Shown: positions 16,417 through 25,573, counted from the first letter of the stretch. The stretch is 64,000 bases of DNA from Blastococcus tunisiensis (GCF_900112815.1 NZ_FOND01000008.1:124001-188000), one strand, 5' to 3'. A program made the numbers and translations. The notes: generated by a model not told the origin, from the letters alone.

Positions 16417-17831
16417 TGGCCGGCCCGGCGACCGATCCCCGGTCCGCCGCCGTCGCCGGCGACCCGCCGCGGCGGCGGAACACCGAAGCGGCGCTGCTCG
16501 GCTTCGCCGTGCTGATCACGGTCGTGGCGCAGGCCATCGTCGACCTCACCATCACCGGCTCGCTGCGGCCGGAGATGGCCGGCTTCAGCGCGTGGATCAC
16601 CGCTCTCTGGGTCGTCGCCCACCTGGTGATCCGCCGGTGGGCGCCCTACGCCGATCCCCTGCTGCTGCCGGCGGTGGCGTTGCTGGTCGGTCTCGGGCTG
16701 ACCGTGATCCACCGCCTCGACCTCGCCGCCGAGCAGGTCGAGAGCGACATCACCCGCGAGGACGCCCCGGTCCAGCTCGTCTGGGCCACCCTCGGCGTCG
16801 CCCTGTTCGTGGCGTTCCTGGTGTTCGTGCGCGACCACCGCACGCTGTCGCGCTACGCCTACACCCTGGCGCTGGCCGGGCTCGCCCTGCTGGCACTGCC
16901 CGCCCTGCTGCCGGCCTCCATGTCGGAGGTCAACGGCGCCAAGATCTGGATCCGGGTGGCCGGCTTCTCCATCCAGCCGGGCGAGTTCGCCAAGATCTGC
17001 CTGATCGTCTTCTTCGCCGCCTACCTGGTCGACAAGCGCGACGTCCTGGCGCTGGCCAGCCGGCGGGTCGCCGGCATCGAGCTCCCCCGGGGCCGCGATC
17101 TGGGCCCGGTGCTCGTGGCCTGGATCCTGTCGATCCTCGTGCTGGTCTTCGAACGCGACCTGGGCAGTTCGCTGCTGCTGTTCGGCATCTTCGTGGTGAT
17201 GCTCTACGTGGCCACCGAGCGGTCCAGCTGGCTGCTCATCGGCGTCGGTCTCTTCGCCGGCGGGGCCTTCCTGGCCTACCAGATCTTCGGGCACGTGCGG
17301 GCCCGCGTGGACACCTGGCTGGACCCCTTCGCCTACCAGGACGGCGCGGGCTACCAGCTCGTGCAGTCGCTGTTCGGGCTGGGCACCGGGGGCATCTTCG
17401 GTGCCGGCCTCGGCGGCGGGCGCCCCGACCAGGTGCCGGTGGCCAAGAGCGACTTCATCGCCTCGGCGGTCGGCGAGGAGCTCGGCCTGTTCGGGCTCGT
17501 CGCGGTGATCATCGTCTACCTGATCCTCGTGGAGCGCGGCCTGCGCACCTCCCTCGTGGTGCGCGACGCCTTCGGCAAGCTGCTGGCCGCCGGGCTGGCC
17601 TTCGCCGTCGCCTGGCAGGTCTTCGTCGTGCTCGGCGGTGTCACCGGGCTGCTGCCGCTCACCGGGCTCACGACGCCCTTCCTGGCCTACGGCGGTTCCT
17701 CCCTGGTGGCCAACTTCGTCCTGGTGGCCGTGCTGGTCCGGATCAGCGACGCCGCGCGACGGCCGGCCACCCCGCACGCGGCCCCGCCGGTGCGGCTCGG
17801 TGACGCCCCCACCGAGGTGGTGACGCCGTGA
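16416..17831 (+). CDS. rodA: RodA/FtsW-family SEDS peptidoglycan glycosyltransferase
   Basis: A 471-residue polytopic protein with about 10-12 membrane segments. SEDS family motifs are present: KIWIRVAGFSIQPGEFAKI, FERDLGSSLLLFG, VAKSDFIASAVGEELGL and GLTTPFLAYGGSSLVANF. It polymerises lipid II glycan strands in elongation and works with a class B PBP, here pbpA, which follows with a four-base overlap (GTGA). It sits in the PknA/PknB operon, as in Mycobacterium. Its start overlaps the pstP stop by one base. Confidence 0.96.
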   Translation: MAGPATDPRSAAVAGDPPRRRNTEAALLGFAVLITVVAQAIVDLTITGSLRPEMAGFSAWITALWVVAHLVIRRWAPYADPLLLPAVALLVGLGLTVIHRLDLAAEQVESDITREDAPVQLVWATLGVALFVAFLVFVRDHRTLSRYAYTLALAGLALLALPALLPASMSEVNGAKIWIRVAGFSIQPGEFAKICLIVFFAAYLVDKRDVLALASRRVAGIELPRGRDLGPVLVAWILSILVLVFERDLGSSLLLFGIFVVMLYVATERSSWLLIGVGLFAGGAFLAYQIFGHVRARVDTWLDPFAYQDGAGYQLVQSLFGLGTGGIFGAGLGGGRPDQVPVAKSDFIASAVGEELGLFGLVAVIIVYLILVERGLRTSLVVRDAFGKLLAAGLAFAVAWQVFVVLGGVTGLLPLTGLTTPFLAYGGSSLVANFVLVAVLVRISDAARRPATPHAAPPVRLGDAPTEVVTP

Positions 17832-19273
17832 ACGCGCCGCTGCGCAAGGTCGCCATCAGCGTGCTCGTGCTGTTCACGCTGCTGATCCTCAACGTCAACT
17901 ACATCCAGGTCGTCCGCTCCGACGATCTGCGCAGCCGCACCTCCAACACACGAGTGCTGGCCGCCCAGTACGACCGGGAGCGCGGCGCGATCGTCGTGGA
18001 GGGCACCGCGGTCGCCGAGTCGGTGCCCACCGACGGCCGGCTGAAGTACCTCCGCCAGTACCCGCAGGGCGAGTTGTACGCGGCGGTCACCGGGTACCAC
18101 TCGCTCATCTACAACAACTCCCAGCTCGAACGCGTCGAGAACGACGTCCTCGCCGGTTCCGACGGCCGGCTGGCGCTCCGGCGGCTGGCCGACATGTTCA
18201 CCGGCCGGGACCCGGCCGGCGGCGACGTCGTCCTCACCCTGGACCCCGCCGTCCAGGAGGCCGCCATGGCCGGCCTCGAGGGCGTGACCGGCGCGGTCGT
18301 CGCGCTGGACCCGGACACCGGCGCCATCCTGGGCATGGCCAGCACCCCCAGCTACGACCCGACGCTGCTCTCCAGCCACGACCCGGCCGCGATCCGGGCC
18401 TACTGGGACGAGCTGGAGGCGGCCGAGCGCGACCCGCGGCTCAACCGCGCCATCGGCGACAACTACCCGCCCGGCTCGCTGTTCAAGGTGATCGTGGCCG
18501 CGGCCGCGCTGGAGGACGGGCTCACCCCCGAGTCGGTGGTCCCGGCGCCCGAGGAGTTCCCGCTGCCGGACAGCTCGCGGACGATCCCCAACTTCGGCGG
18601 CTCGGCGTGCAGCCCGAGCGGCGAGCAGTCCCTCATCGACGCGCTGACCATCTCCTGCAACACCGCCTTCGCCGCTCTGGGCATCGAGCTCGGCGAGGAC
18701 CGGGTCCGGGAGATGGCCGAGGCGTTCGGGCTGGACGGCGAGGGGTTCGAGATCCCGCTCCAGGTGGCGCCCAGCGGGATCGGCGACATCGTGGACGACG
18801 CCGCGCTGGCCCAGACCGCCATCGGCCAGCGCGACGTCCGGATGACGCCGCTGCAGGCGGCGATGATCGCGGCCACGGTGGCCAACGACGGGGTCCTCAT
18901 GAAGCCGTACCTGGTCGACCAGGTGCAGGCGCCCGACCTCACGGTCATCGACTCCACCGAGCCGGAGGTGTGGCGGGAGCCGATCTCGGAAGAGGTGGCG
19001 AACCAGCTCACCGAGATGATGACCAGCGTCGTCGCCGAGGGGTCGGGCCGGGCCGCGCGGATCGCCGGCGTGCAGGTCGCCGGCAAGACCGGGACGGCAC
19101 AGGTGAGCGACGAGGTCGCCGACCACACCTGGTTCATGGGCTTCGCCCCGGCCGACGACCCGCAGATCGCCGTCGCGGTGTTCGTGGCCAACGGCGGCGG
19201 TACCGGCGGCGAGCGTTCCGCGCCGATCGCCCGCCAGGTCATCCAGGCCTACCTCGACGGGCAGGGCGGCTGA
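17828..19273 (+). CDS. pbpA: PbpA, class B penicillin-binding protein (transpeptidase)
   Basis: A 481-residue protein with an N-terminal membrane anchor (VAISVLVLFTLLILNVNYIQ), a dimerisation domain and a transpeptidase domain. Active-site motifs: S217-x-x-K220 (PPGSLFKV), SCN in TISCNTAFA, and KTG in VAGKTGTAQVS. It cross-links peptidoglycan with RodA. GTG at 17828 overlaps the rodA stop, and the stop overlaps pknA by one base. The short class B length (about 480) is typical of the actinobacterial PbpA. Confidence 0.97.
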   Translation: MNAPLRKVAISVLVLFTLLILNVNYIQVVRSDDLRSRTSNTRVLAAQYDRERGAIVVEGTAVAESVPTDGRLKYLRQYPQGELYAAVTGYHSLIYNNSQLERVENDVLAGSDGRLALRRLADMFTGRDPAGGDVVLTLDPAVQEAAMAGLEGVTGAVVALDPDTGAILGMASTPSYDPTLLSSHDPAAIRAYWDELEAAERDPRLNRAIGDNYPPGSLFKVIVAAAALEDGLTPESVVPAPEEFPLPDSSRTIPNFGGSACSPSGEQSLIDALTISCNTAFAALGIELGEDRVREMAEAFGLDGEGFEIPLQVAPSGIGDIVDDAALAQTAIGQRDVRMTPLQAAMIAATVANDGVLMKPYLVDQVQAPDLTVIDSTEPEVWREPISEEVANQLTEMMTSVVAEGSGRAARIAGVQVAGKTGTAQVSDEVADHTWFMGFAPADDPQIAVAVFVANGGGTGGERSAPIARQVIQAYLDGQGG

Positions 19274-20964
19274 TGGCGCTGTCCACCGGGAGCCTGCTCG
19301 CCGGCCGCTACGAGATCACCGCGCCGATCGCCGTCGGCGGGATGGGCGAGGTCTGGAAGGCCCGCGACCAGGTCCTCGACCGGATCGTCGCGGCCAAGGT
19401 GCTCAAGAGCGAGTTCACCGGCGACCCGAGCTTCCTGGCCCGCTTCCGCAACGAGGCCCGGCACACCGCGGCGCTCACGCACCCGAACATCGCCTCGGTG
19501 TTCGACTACGGCGAGACGGTCGACGACACCGGCACCCAGCAGCTGGCGTTCCTCGTCATGGAGTTCGTCGAGGGCCAGCCGCTGGTCCAGATCCTGCACG
19601 AGGAGGGCGCGCTCCCCGTCGACTGGACGCTGCACGTGCTCAGCCAGTCGGCCGACGGGCTGTCGGCGGCCCACCGCGCCGGCGTCGTGCACCGCGACAT
19701 CAAGCCGGGCAACCTGATCGTCCGCCCCGACGGCGTGGTGAAGCTGACCGACTTCGGCATCGCCCAGGCCCGCGACGCCACCCCGCTGACCCGGACCGGC
19801 ATGGTCGTGGGCACGGCCCAGTACCTCTCGCCCGAGCAGGCGCAGGGCATGGAGGTCACCGCGGCCTCCGACGTCTACTCCCTCGGGGTCGTGGCCTACG
19901 AGTGCCTGACCGGTGCCCGCCCCTTCGACGGGGCCTCCCAGGTCGCCATCGCCCTGGCCCACATCAACCGGCCCCCGCCGCCGCTCCCGGCCCACGTGCC
20001 CCCCGCCGTGCGGCTCCTCGTCGAGCGCGCGCTGGCGAAGGACCCGGGCGACCGGTTCCCCGACGGCGGCGCGTTCGCCGAGGCGATCCGCCGGGTGGCC
20101 TCCGGCGGCACCCTGACGCCGGTCGCCGGGCCGGCCACCGCGCCGACCCAGGTGGTGGCGGCCGGTGGGCTGGCGGAGGCCCGTACCCAGGTCATTCCGG
20201 CCACGGGCCCCGGGACGGCGGCCGGGACCGGGGGCCCGCGGACCGGCACCTCCGGGCCCATGCCGCCGTTGCAGGCACCGCCGGAGGACGACGACTGGTA
20301 CGCCGACGGGGACCGGCCCGACGGCCGCGACCGGCGGCGGACGTGGGCCTGGCTCGGGGCCGCACTGGCCCTGGTGCTGCTGCTCGGTGGCGGCGCCTGG
20401 TACCTGCTCACCAGCGGCGACCGGGGCGACGACGGGACCAGTGCCGCCCCGACCACGTCCTCGGTCTCCACCTCCGCCGACCCCGCGGACGTGGTGCTGG
20501 ACCCGGCCGCCTACGTCGGCCGCCCGGTCGAGGACGTCCGCGCCGAGCTGGAGGAGGCAGGCCTCGTGGTCCTGGACCCGGTGGCCGCCGACGCGACCCA
20601 GCTCGCTGCGGCCGGGCAACCGCTGGACGCCGGCGACGTGGCGGACCTGAGCCCCACCGGGACCGTGCGCGCGGAGACCGAGGTGACCCTGTACGTCGCC
20701 GAGGATGCCTATGCCCCGGAGGAGGACGACGAGGAGGAGGAGCCGCCCGCGCCCGAGACCTCGGCCGCACCCACCACCCCGCCCTCCAGCGCCCCCTCCA
20801 CGCCCCCGAGCAAGAGCCCCACGGGCAACGACACGGGCGCCGGCACATCGACCTCGACCCGCGTGGAGCAGGGCACGTCCGGGCCGCCCGAACCGACGGG
20901 AGGCCCCTCCACGCCCACGGGAACCGCCGATCCTGAGGCTGCTGGGGAGGACGGTGCGCCGTGA
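19273..20964 (+). CDS. pknA: PknA, transmembrane Ser/Thr protein kinase
   Basis: A 563-residue kinase. Cytoplasmic Hanks kinase domain about 1-265: glycine loop IAVGGMGEVWKARD, catalytic Lys in AAKVLKSEF, HRDIKPGN loop, DFGIAQA, activation loop Thr residues (TPLTRTGMVVGT) and APE-like SPEQ. A Pro/Thr linker, one TM segment (WAWLGAALALVLLLGGGAWY) and an extracellular region with one PASTA-like unit (VGRPVEDVRAELEEAGLVVL) and a Pro/Ser/Thr tail follow. Mycobacterial PknA lacks PASTA, so this extracellular sensor is of note. It starts overlapping the pbpA stop. Confidence 0.95.
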   Translation: MALSTGSLLAGRYEITAPIAVGGMGEVWKARDQVLDRIVAAKVLKSEFTGDPSFLARFRNEARHTAALTHPNIASVFDYGETVDDTGTQQLAFLVMEFVEGQPLVQILHEEGALPVDWTLHVLSQSADGLSAAHRAGVVHRDIKPGNLIVRPDGVVKLTDFGIAQARDATPLTRTGMVVGTAQYLSPEQAQGMEVTAASDVYSLGVVAYECLTGARPFDGASQVAIALAHINRPPPPLPAHVPPAVRLLVERALAKDPGDRFPDGGAFAEAIRRVASGGTLTPVAGPATAPTQVVAAGGLAEARTQVIPATGPGTAAGTGGPRTGTSGPMPPLQAPPEDDDWYADGDRPDGRDRRRTWAWLGAALALVLLLGGGAWYLLTSGDRGDDGTSAAPTTSSVSTSADPADVVLDPAAYVGRPVEDVRAELEEAGLVVLDPVAADATQLAAAGQPLDAGDVADLSPTGTVRAETEVTLYVAEDAYAPEEDDEEEEPPAPETSAAPTTPPSSAPSTPPSKSPTGNDTGAGTSTSTRVEQGTSGPPEPTGGPSTPTGTADPEAAGEDGAP

Positions 20965-21007
20965 TCGTGGCCGTCTCCGCCTCCCCGGGAACGCCGGGCC
21001 GACCGAC

Positions 21008-21013
21008 TAGGCT
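21008..21013 (+). promoter_or_regulatory. possible internal -10 element before pknB
   Basis: TAGGCT (TANNNT form) lies in the 154-base gap between pknA and pknB, about 106 bases before the pknB ATG. This gap is the largest inside the operon, so an extra promoter is possible. No -35 is convincing. Confidence 0.25.
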
Positions 21014-21118
21014 CGCCGACGGCTCCCTGCCCGCTGGAGCCCCCGCCTGGCGGGGGATCCGCCCGCTCGCCGAGGCCCTCGCCCGGACGACGCACCGCCC
21101 CGCCCGAGAGGACCTCCG

Positions 21119-23035
21119 ATGACCACGCCGCAGGTGCTCGGCGAGCGCTACGAGATCGGTGGCGTGCTGGGCCGCGGAGGCATGGCCGAGGTCCACCGCG
21201 GCCGCGACCTCCGCCTGGGCCGCGAGGTGGCCGTCAAGGTCCTGCGCCACGACCTGGCCCGTGACCCCTCCTTCCAGGTGCGCTTCCGCCGTGAGGCCCA
21301 GGCCTCGGCGTCGCTCAACCACCCGGCGATCGTGGCCGTCTACGACACCGGCGAGGACCGCACCAGCACCGGCGCGACCCCCTACATCGTCATGGAGTAC
21401 GTCGAGGGGGAGACCCTGCGCGACGTGCTCCGCCGCGAGGGCCACCTCTCCCCCGAGCGGGCGATGAGCCTGTCGGCCGACATCTGCGGGGCGCTGGACT
21501 TCAGCCACCGCAACGGCATCGTGCACCGGGACGTGAAGCCCGGGAACGTGATGATCACGCCCCAGGGGACCGTCAAGGTCATGGACTTCGGCATCGCCCG
21601 GGCCGTCTCCGACTCCGCCGCCACGATGACCTCCACCGCCGCCGTGATCGGCACCGCGCAGTACCTCTCCCCCGAGCAGGCCCGCGGCGAGAGCGTCGAC
21701 GCCCGCTCGGACGTCTACTCGCTCGGCTGCATGCTCTACGAGCTGGTCACCGGCGCGCCGCCGTTCACCGGCGACTCACCGGTCGCGGTGGCCTACCAGC
21801 ACGTGCGCGAGGACCCGAAGCTGCCGTCGTCGATCAACCGGGAGATCCCGGCGGAGCTCGACGCCATCCTGCTGAAGGCGATGAGCAAGAACCCGGCCAA
21901 CCGCTACCAGTCGGCCGCCGAGATGCGCAACGACCTGCTCCGGGCGCTGGCCGGCCAGCGGGTGGAGGCCACCCCGGTCATGGGGGACGCCGAGAAGACC
22001 GCCATCATCGGCGCCCCCGTCGGCGGCTCCTACGGCGAGGACGGCTGGGACGACGAGGACGAGGCGGAGCGCAAGCGCCGCAAGCGCCGGCTCATCGCCA
22101 TCGTCTCGGTCGTCGCCGTCCTGCTGATCGCCGGGGCCATCGCCATCGCCGTCGCGATGAGCGGCGGCGGACAGGAGAACGACGCCACGACCCGGGTGTC
22201 CGTCCCGCCGCTCATCGGCCTGCCCGAGGCCGACGCCCGCCTGGCGATCACCGAGGCCGGCCTCGAGGTCGGCGAGGTGACCCCGCGGGAGACCGACGAC
22301 CCCGCCCAGGAGGGGACGGTGCTGGAGTCCAACCCCGCCGCCGGCGCGCAGCGCGACGAGGGCACCGAGGTCGACCTGGTGGTCGGCGCCGCCCCGGACA
22401 CCATCACCGTGCCCGACGTCATCGGGTTCGACGAGGCACAGGCCCGGGCCGCACTCGAGCAGGCCGGCTTCACCGGCAGCATCAACACCCGCGAGGTGGA
22501 CTCCCTCGAGGAGGAGGACACGGTCGCGTCGGTCGACCCGGCCGTCAACGCCTCCGCCGCACGGGACCAGACGATCACCCTGGGGTTGTCCAGCGGCACG
22601 ATCGACCTGCCCGACGTCACCGGCCGCAGCGAGGCCGAGGCCCGCGCCGCGCTGACCCAGGCCGGTTTCCGCGACGTGCAGATCACCACCGAGGAGGTCG
22701 ACGCGGCCCAGCCGCCCGGCACCGTCGTCGCGACGACGCCCGGCGCGGCCACCCCGGCCGGCAGCGACACCCGCATCGTCCTGCAGATCTCCGGAGGGCC
22801 CGCCGACATCACGGTGCCCACGTCGATCATCGGCCAGACCGAGCAGCAGGCCCGGCAGACGCTGCAGACCGCGGGCTTCACCGGCACCATCACGGCGGAG
22901 CCCGTCCTCGCCGAGGCCGGGGAGACGCCCGGGAGGGTGGCCGACAGCAGCCCGGCGCCCGGGACGGCGGTGCCCGCGGGTCAGGCGATCACGCTGTACA
23001 TCGCCCAGGCCGCTCCCACCACCCCCGACGACTGA
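21119..23035 (+). CDS. pknB: PknB, PASTA-domain Ser/Thr protein kinase
   Basis: A 638-residue kinase from ATG 21119 (GAGAGGA upstream). Kinase domain about 1-280: LGRGGMAEVHRGRD, K40 in EVAVKVLRH, HRDVKPGNVM, DFGIARAVSD with the regulatory Thr-rich loop TMTSTAAVIGTAQ. A basic juxtamembrane (ERKRRKRR), one TM (LIAIVSVVAVLLIAGAIAIA) and four extracellular PASTA repeats follow (SVPPLIGLPEADARLAI, VPDVIGFDEAQARAAL, LPDVTGRSEAEARAAL, VPTSIIGQTEQQARQTL). PASTA binds muropeptide/lipid II and triggers the kinase, which controls CwlM, the MurJ pseudokinase and cell-wall synthesis. It is last in the operon, before a strong terminator. Confidence 0.98.
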   Translation: MTTPQVLGERYEIGGVLGRGGMAEVHRGRDLRLGREVAVKVLRHDLARDPSFQVRFRREAQASASLNHPAIVAVYDTGEDRTSTGATPYIVMEYVEGETLRDVLRREGHLSPERAMSLSADICGALDFSHRNGIVHRDVKPGNVMITPQGTVKVMDFGIARAVSDSAATMTSTAAVIGTAQYLSPEQARGESVDARSDVYSLGCMLYELVTGAPPFTGDSPVAVAYQHVREDPKLPSSINREIPAELDAILLKAMSKNPANRYQSAAEMRNDLLRALAGQRVEATPVMGDAEKTAIIGAPVGGSYGEDGWDDEDEAERKRRKRRLIAIVSVVAVLLIAGAIAIAVAMSGGGQENDATTRVSVPPLIGLPEADARLAITEAGLEVGEVTPRETDDPAQEGTVLESNPAAGAQRDEGTEVDLVVGAAPDTITVPDVIGFDEAQARAALEQAGFTGSINTREVDSLEEEDTVASVDPAVNASAARDQTITLGLSSGTIDLPDVTGRSEAEARAALTQAGFRDVQITTEEVDAAQPPGTVVATTPGAATPAGSDTRIVLQISGGPADITVPTSIIGQTEQQARQTLQTAGFTGTITAEPVLAEAGETPGRVADSSPAPGTAVPAGQAITLYIAQAAPTTPDD

Positions 23036-23046
23036 ACCCGGCCACC

Positions 23047-23095
23047 GAACGACCGAAGGGCTCCTCCCGCGCCGGGAGGAGCCCTTCGGTCGTTC
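23047..23095. terminator. bidirectional terminator between pknB and trpG
   Basis: A perfect 23-bp stem (23047-23069 with 23073-23095) has a three-base loop CGC. It separates two convergent genes and would end transcripts from both sides. Its core is CCGAAGGGCTCCTCCCG. Confidence 0.93.
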
Positions 23096-23105
23096 CGGGG
23101 GCGGG

Positions 23106-23768
23106 TCAGGCGGTGGCGGCCGTGAGCCGCCGGACGGCGGCCGAGGCGGCCTCCACGACGGCCGGATCGGTGGGCAGGCCGCAGGTCGCCAGCCAGGTCG
23201 CCAGCATGCGGTGCCCGCCCTCGGTGAGCACCGACTCCGGGTGGAACTGGACGCCCTCGATGGGCAGCTCCCGGTGCCGGAGGGCCATGACGATCCCCGA
23301 CGGGGTGGTCCCGGTGACCTCCAGCTCAGCAGGCACCGTGCCCGGGTCGACGGCCAGCGAGTGGTACCGGGTGGCGGTGAACGGCGACGGGAGCCCGGCC
23401 AGCACGCCCTCGCCCTCGTGCACGACCTGGCTGGTCTTCCCGTGCAGCAGCTCGGGCGCCCGGACCACCACGGCCCCGAAGGCCTCGGCGATCGCCTGGT
23501 GCCCGAGGCAGACCCCGAGCACCGGCGTCCCCGCCTCGGCCGCGGCCCGCACCATCGGCACGGTCACCCCGGCACCGGCGGGCGTGCCCGGGCCGGGGGA
23601 CAGCAGCACACCGGCCAGGTCGAGGTCGGCGAGCTCGTCGACCTCGACGGCGTCGTTGCGGCGCACGATGCATCGGACGCCGAGCTGCCCCAGGTACTGG
23701 ACGAGGTTGTAGACGAAGCTGTCGAAGTTGTCGACGACGAGGATCGGGCGGTCGGCCGCTGTGGTCAC
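23106..23768 (-). CDS. anthranilate/aminodeoxychorismate synthase glutamine amidotransferase (TrpG/PabA)
   Basis: A 220-residue class I amidotransferase. VVDNFDSFVYNLVQYLGQLG starts the fold, SPGPGTP is the oxyanion region, the nucleophile Cys is in LGVCLGHQAI, and His-Glu of the triad are in QFHPESVLT. It supplies ammonia from glutamine to TrpE or PabB. This location beside pknB matches mycobacterial trpG, where it serves folate and possibly tryptophan synthesis. The partner subunit is not in the window, so the choice between PabA and TrpG is open. Confidence 0.93.
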   Translation of the reverse strand: MTTAADRPILVVDNFDSFVYNLVQYLGQLGVRCIVRRNDAVEVDELADLDLAGVLLSPGPGTPAGAGVTVPMVRAAAEAGTPVLGVCLGHQAIAEAFGAVVVRAPELLHGKTSQVVHEGEGVLAGLPSPFTATRYHSLAVDPGTVPAELEVTGTTPSGIVMALRHRELPIEGVQFHPESVLTEGGHRMLATWLATCGLPTDPAVVEAASAAVRRLTAATA

Positions 23769-23813
23769 GCTCGAGTTCCTCTCGTCCCGGGGCTCTCCAC
23801 CGTGGGAGCCGGC

Positions 23814-24584
23814 TCAACCGGAGGTGGCGAACTCCAGGTCCAGGGGCCCATCGTAGGCGGGCAGCTCCACGACCGGCCGCTCGCGCACGGTGAAGGTGAG
23901 CCCGAAGGCGTCCACGGCCTGCTGGAACACCGCCACCTGGGGCGAGGCGGCCAGCTGCGCCCGCACCGCGGCCGGGTCGGCGATCGCGGTGACGACGAAG
24001 GGCGGGGAGTAGGTGCGCCCCTGCAGGAGGAGGGTGTTCCCGACGCAGCGCACCGCGCTGGTCGCGATCAGCCGCTCGTCCATGATGGCCACCCCGTCGG
24101 CCGCCGCCGCCCACACCGCGTTCACCACGGCCTGGACGTCGGACTGGTGGATGACCAGGTCGTCGGCCCGGGCGTTCATCGGCCTGCTGCCGTCGGGCCG
24201 GGTGGGGGCGTCGTCCAGGGTGATGACCACACCGGGACCGCTCAGCGGCACCAGCGCCGCGGACAGCGCGCCCGCCTGCCCGGCGCTCTGCGCCGCGGCC
24301 ACGTCGCCGTCCCGGGACGCCACCTGCCCGGTGAGCCGCTCGACCTGGCGCTGCAGGTCGCCCAGCTGGTCGGCCTGCTCGGCGATCACCCGGTTGCGCT
24401 GGTCGATCAGCTCGGACAGCTCGGTGATCTCGCCCGCCCGCAGGTCGGAACCCTGGGCGGTCCGGCCGGAGGTGGCGAACAGCAGCCCGGCGAGCAGGGC
24501 GACGACGGGCACGAGCACGCGCCAGGGGGAGATCCGGCGCCCGGCGAGGCCCCGCCCGGGCAGCAGCGACCGGCGCACGGTCAC
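23814..24584 (-). CDS. DUF881 membrane-anchored protein
   Basis: A 256-residue protein with one N-terminal membrane helix (VLVPVVALLAGLLFATSGRT), a coiled-coil segment (ELSELIDQRNRVIAEQADQL and on to about 95) and a DUF881 C-terminal domain with GPGVVITLDDAPTRPDG and LIATSAVRCVGNTLL. DUF881 genes sit near crgA and ftsW-type genes in many actinobacteria; their role is thought to be in the envelope or division, without proven function. It is divergent from crgA. Confidence 0.92.
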   Translation of the reverse strand: MTVRRSLLPGRGLAGRRISPWRVLVPVVALLAGLLFATSGRTAQGSDLRAGEITELSELIDQRNRVIAEQADQLGDLQRQVERLTGQVASRDGDVAAAQSAGQAGALSAALVPLSGPGVVITLDDAPTRPDGSRPMNARADDLVIHQSDVQAVVNAVWAAAADGVAIMDERLIATSAVRCVGNTLLLQGRTYSPPFVVTAIADPAAVRAQLAASPQVAVFQQAVDAFGLTFTVRERPVVELPAYDGPLDLEFATSG

Positions 24585-24648
24585 CTCCTCGGGGGGAACT
24601 CCTGCGGCCGAACGGCATGGTCCTCGGCTCCGACGTCCCCCGTCAGCT

Positions 24649-24654
24649 TAGGCT
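24649..24654 (+). promoter_or_regulatory. possible -10 element of crgA
   Basis: TAGGCT lies about 55 bases before the crgA GTG in the divergent gap with the DUF881 gene. It is supported by pattern only. Confidence 0.25.
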
Positions 24655-24708
24655 GGGGACAGTTCCGGCCGGGGGTGACAGCCCGGCCCACGGAAGGGAG
24701 TCCGCCCG

Positions 24709-24981
24709 GTGCCCAAGTCCAAGGTCCGCAAGAAGTCGGCCTACACGCCCCCCGAGGGGGTTCTGCAGACCCGCTCGTCGCAGGCCCGCGCCCTGCAGCC
24801 CAGCCCCCGCTGGTACGCCCCGGTGATGGTCGGGCTGATGCTCATCGGGTTGCTGTGGATCGTCGTCTACTACGTCGCCGGTGACCAGATCCCGTTCATG
24901 GTCTCGCTGTCGGCCTGGAACTTCGCGATCGGCTTCGGCGCGATGGTCGCCGGCCTGATCATGTCGATGCGCTGGCGCTGA
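24709..24981 (+). CDS. crgA: CrgA, cell division protein
   Basis: A 90-residue protein with a basic N-terminus (VPKSKVRKKSAYTPP) and two transmembrane helices (VMVGLMLIGLLWIVVYYV and FAIGFGAMVAGLIMSM) separated by a short outside loop. This size and layout define CrgA, which coordinates FtsZ ring and septal peptidoglycan enzymes (PbpB, FtsQ, CwsA) in Mycobacterium and Streptomyces. GTG 24709 follows GGAAGGGA. It is divergent from the DUF881 gene and has a repeat-type hairpin directly after its stop. Confidence 0.95.
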   Translation: MPKSKVRKKSAYTPPEGVLQTRSSQARALQPSPRWYAPVMVGLMLIGLLWIVVYYVAGDQIPFMVSLSAWNFAIGFGAMVAGLIMSMRWR

Positions 24982-24985
24982 ACGG

Positions 24986-25041
24986 CCCTGTCCGGAGGCT
25001 CGCCGCGAGCCTGCGAGCGGTGAGAAGGACAGGGTTCTTCC
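24986..25041 (+). repeat. gene-end hairpin element, copy after crgA
   Basis: Stem CCCTGTCC (24986-24993) pairs with GGACAGGG (25027-25034) around a loop holding CGCGAGCCTGCGAGCGG, followed by TTCTTCC. The same loop core recurs three times at 41.9-42.1 kb and, in related form, at 33.3 and 57.6 kb. It probably acts as the crgA terminator. Confidence 0.65.
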
Positions 25042-25093
25042 ACTGCGCCCCCACTCCTCGCACGCTCGGAGCGGCCCTGCAGGAAGGCCGGCC

Positions 25094-25127
25094 GAGGCCC
25101 TCGTCCCCATCCGGGGACGGGGGCCTC
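25094..25127 (+). terminator. second hairpin downstream of crgA
   Basis: A 15-bp stem GAGGCCCTCGTCCCC (25094-25108) pairs with 25113-25127 with one G-U pair and a four-base loop; TGTCGTTCC follows. Confidence 0.7.
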
Positions 25128-25534
25128 TGTCGTTCCGACGGCCCTTCCCCGGCACGAACTGCGCACGCCGGGCGGCCGGTGCACCTTCTGTGCACAGCCA
25201 CCAGCTCCGTCCACAGGTCGACATGGCGCTCCACCCCCAGGGTTGTCCACCGAGTGTGGAGAGACGGAACGGACCCGGACTGCCCTGACCTGCGGAAACA
25301 CCCCGGATGGGGCGGATGTGACAGGAGCACCACCCGGGTAACTACAGCTGTGTGAGTCTGTCCCCAGCTGTGCATGGGCCTGTGGACGTGTCGACAAACA
25401 CCCAGGACCGGGGCGGTCACCGGCCTCCCTGCGGGCGGCCGACGCGCCGCGGCGCACGGGAGGCCGGCCCGCTGCGAGGTACCGGTCCGTCCCCCGGCGC
25501 TGGGTGCGCACGCCGGCCCCCGGGCCCGGAGACG

Positions 25535-25573
25535 CCGCAGGGCGGCCGTCCACGGGGGACGACCGCCCTGCGG
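25535..25573 (-). terminator. terminator of the thiolase gene
   Basis: A 17-bp stem with one mismatch (CCGCAGGGCGGCCGTCC, 25535-25551, with 25557-25573) lies just past the thiolase stop codon. Confidence 0.75.

Noticed and set aside
23106-23768. Full trp or folate operon
   Set aside because: No synthase subunit next to this amidotransferase; only trpG/pabA is present.
25020-25355. Possible 111-codon gene in the crgA gap
   Set aside because: No ribosome site, Arg/Ser/Pro composition, overlaps two hairpins and DnaA-like sites; no family recognised.
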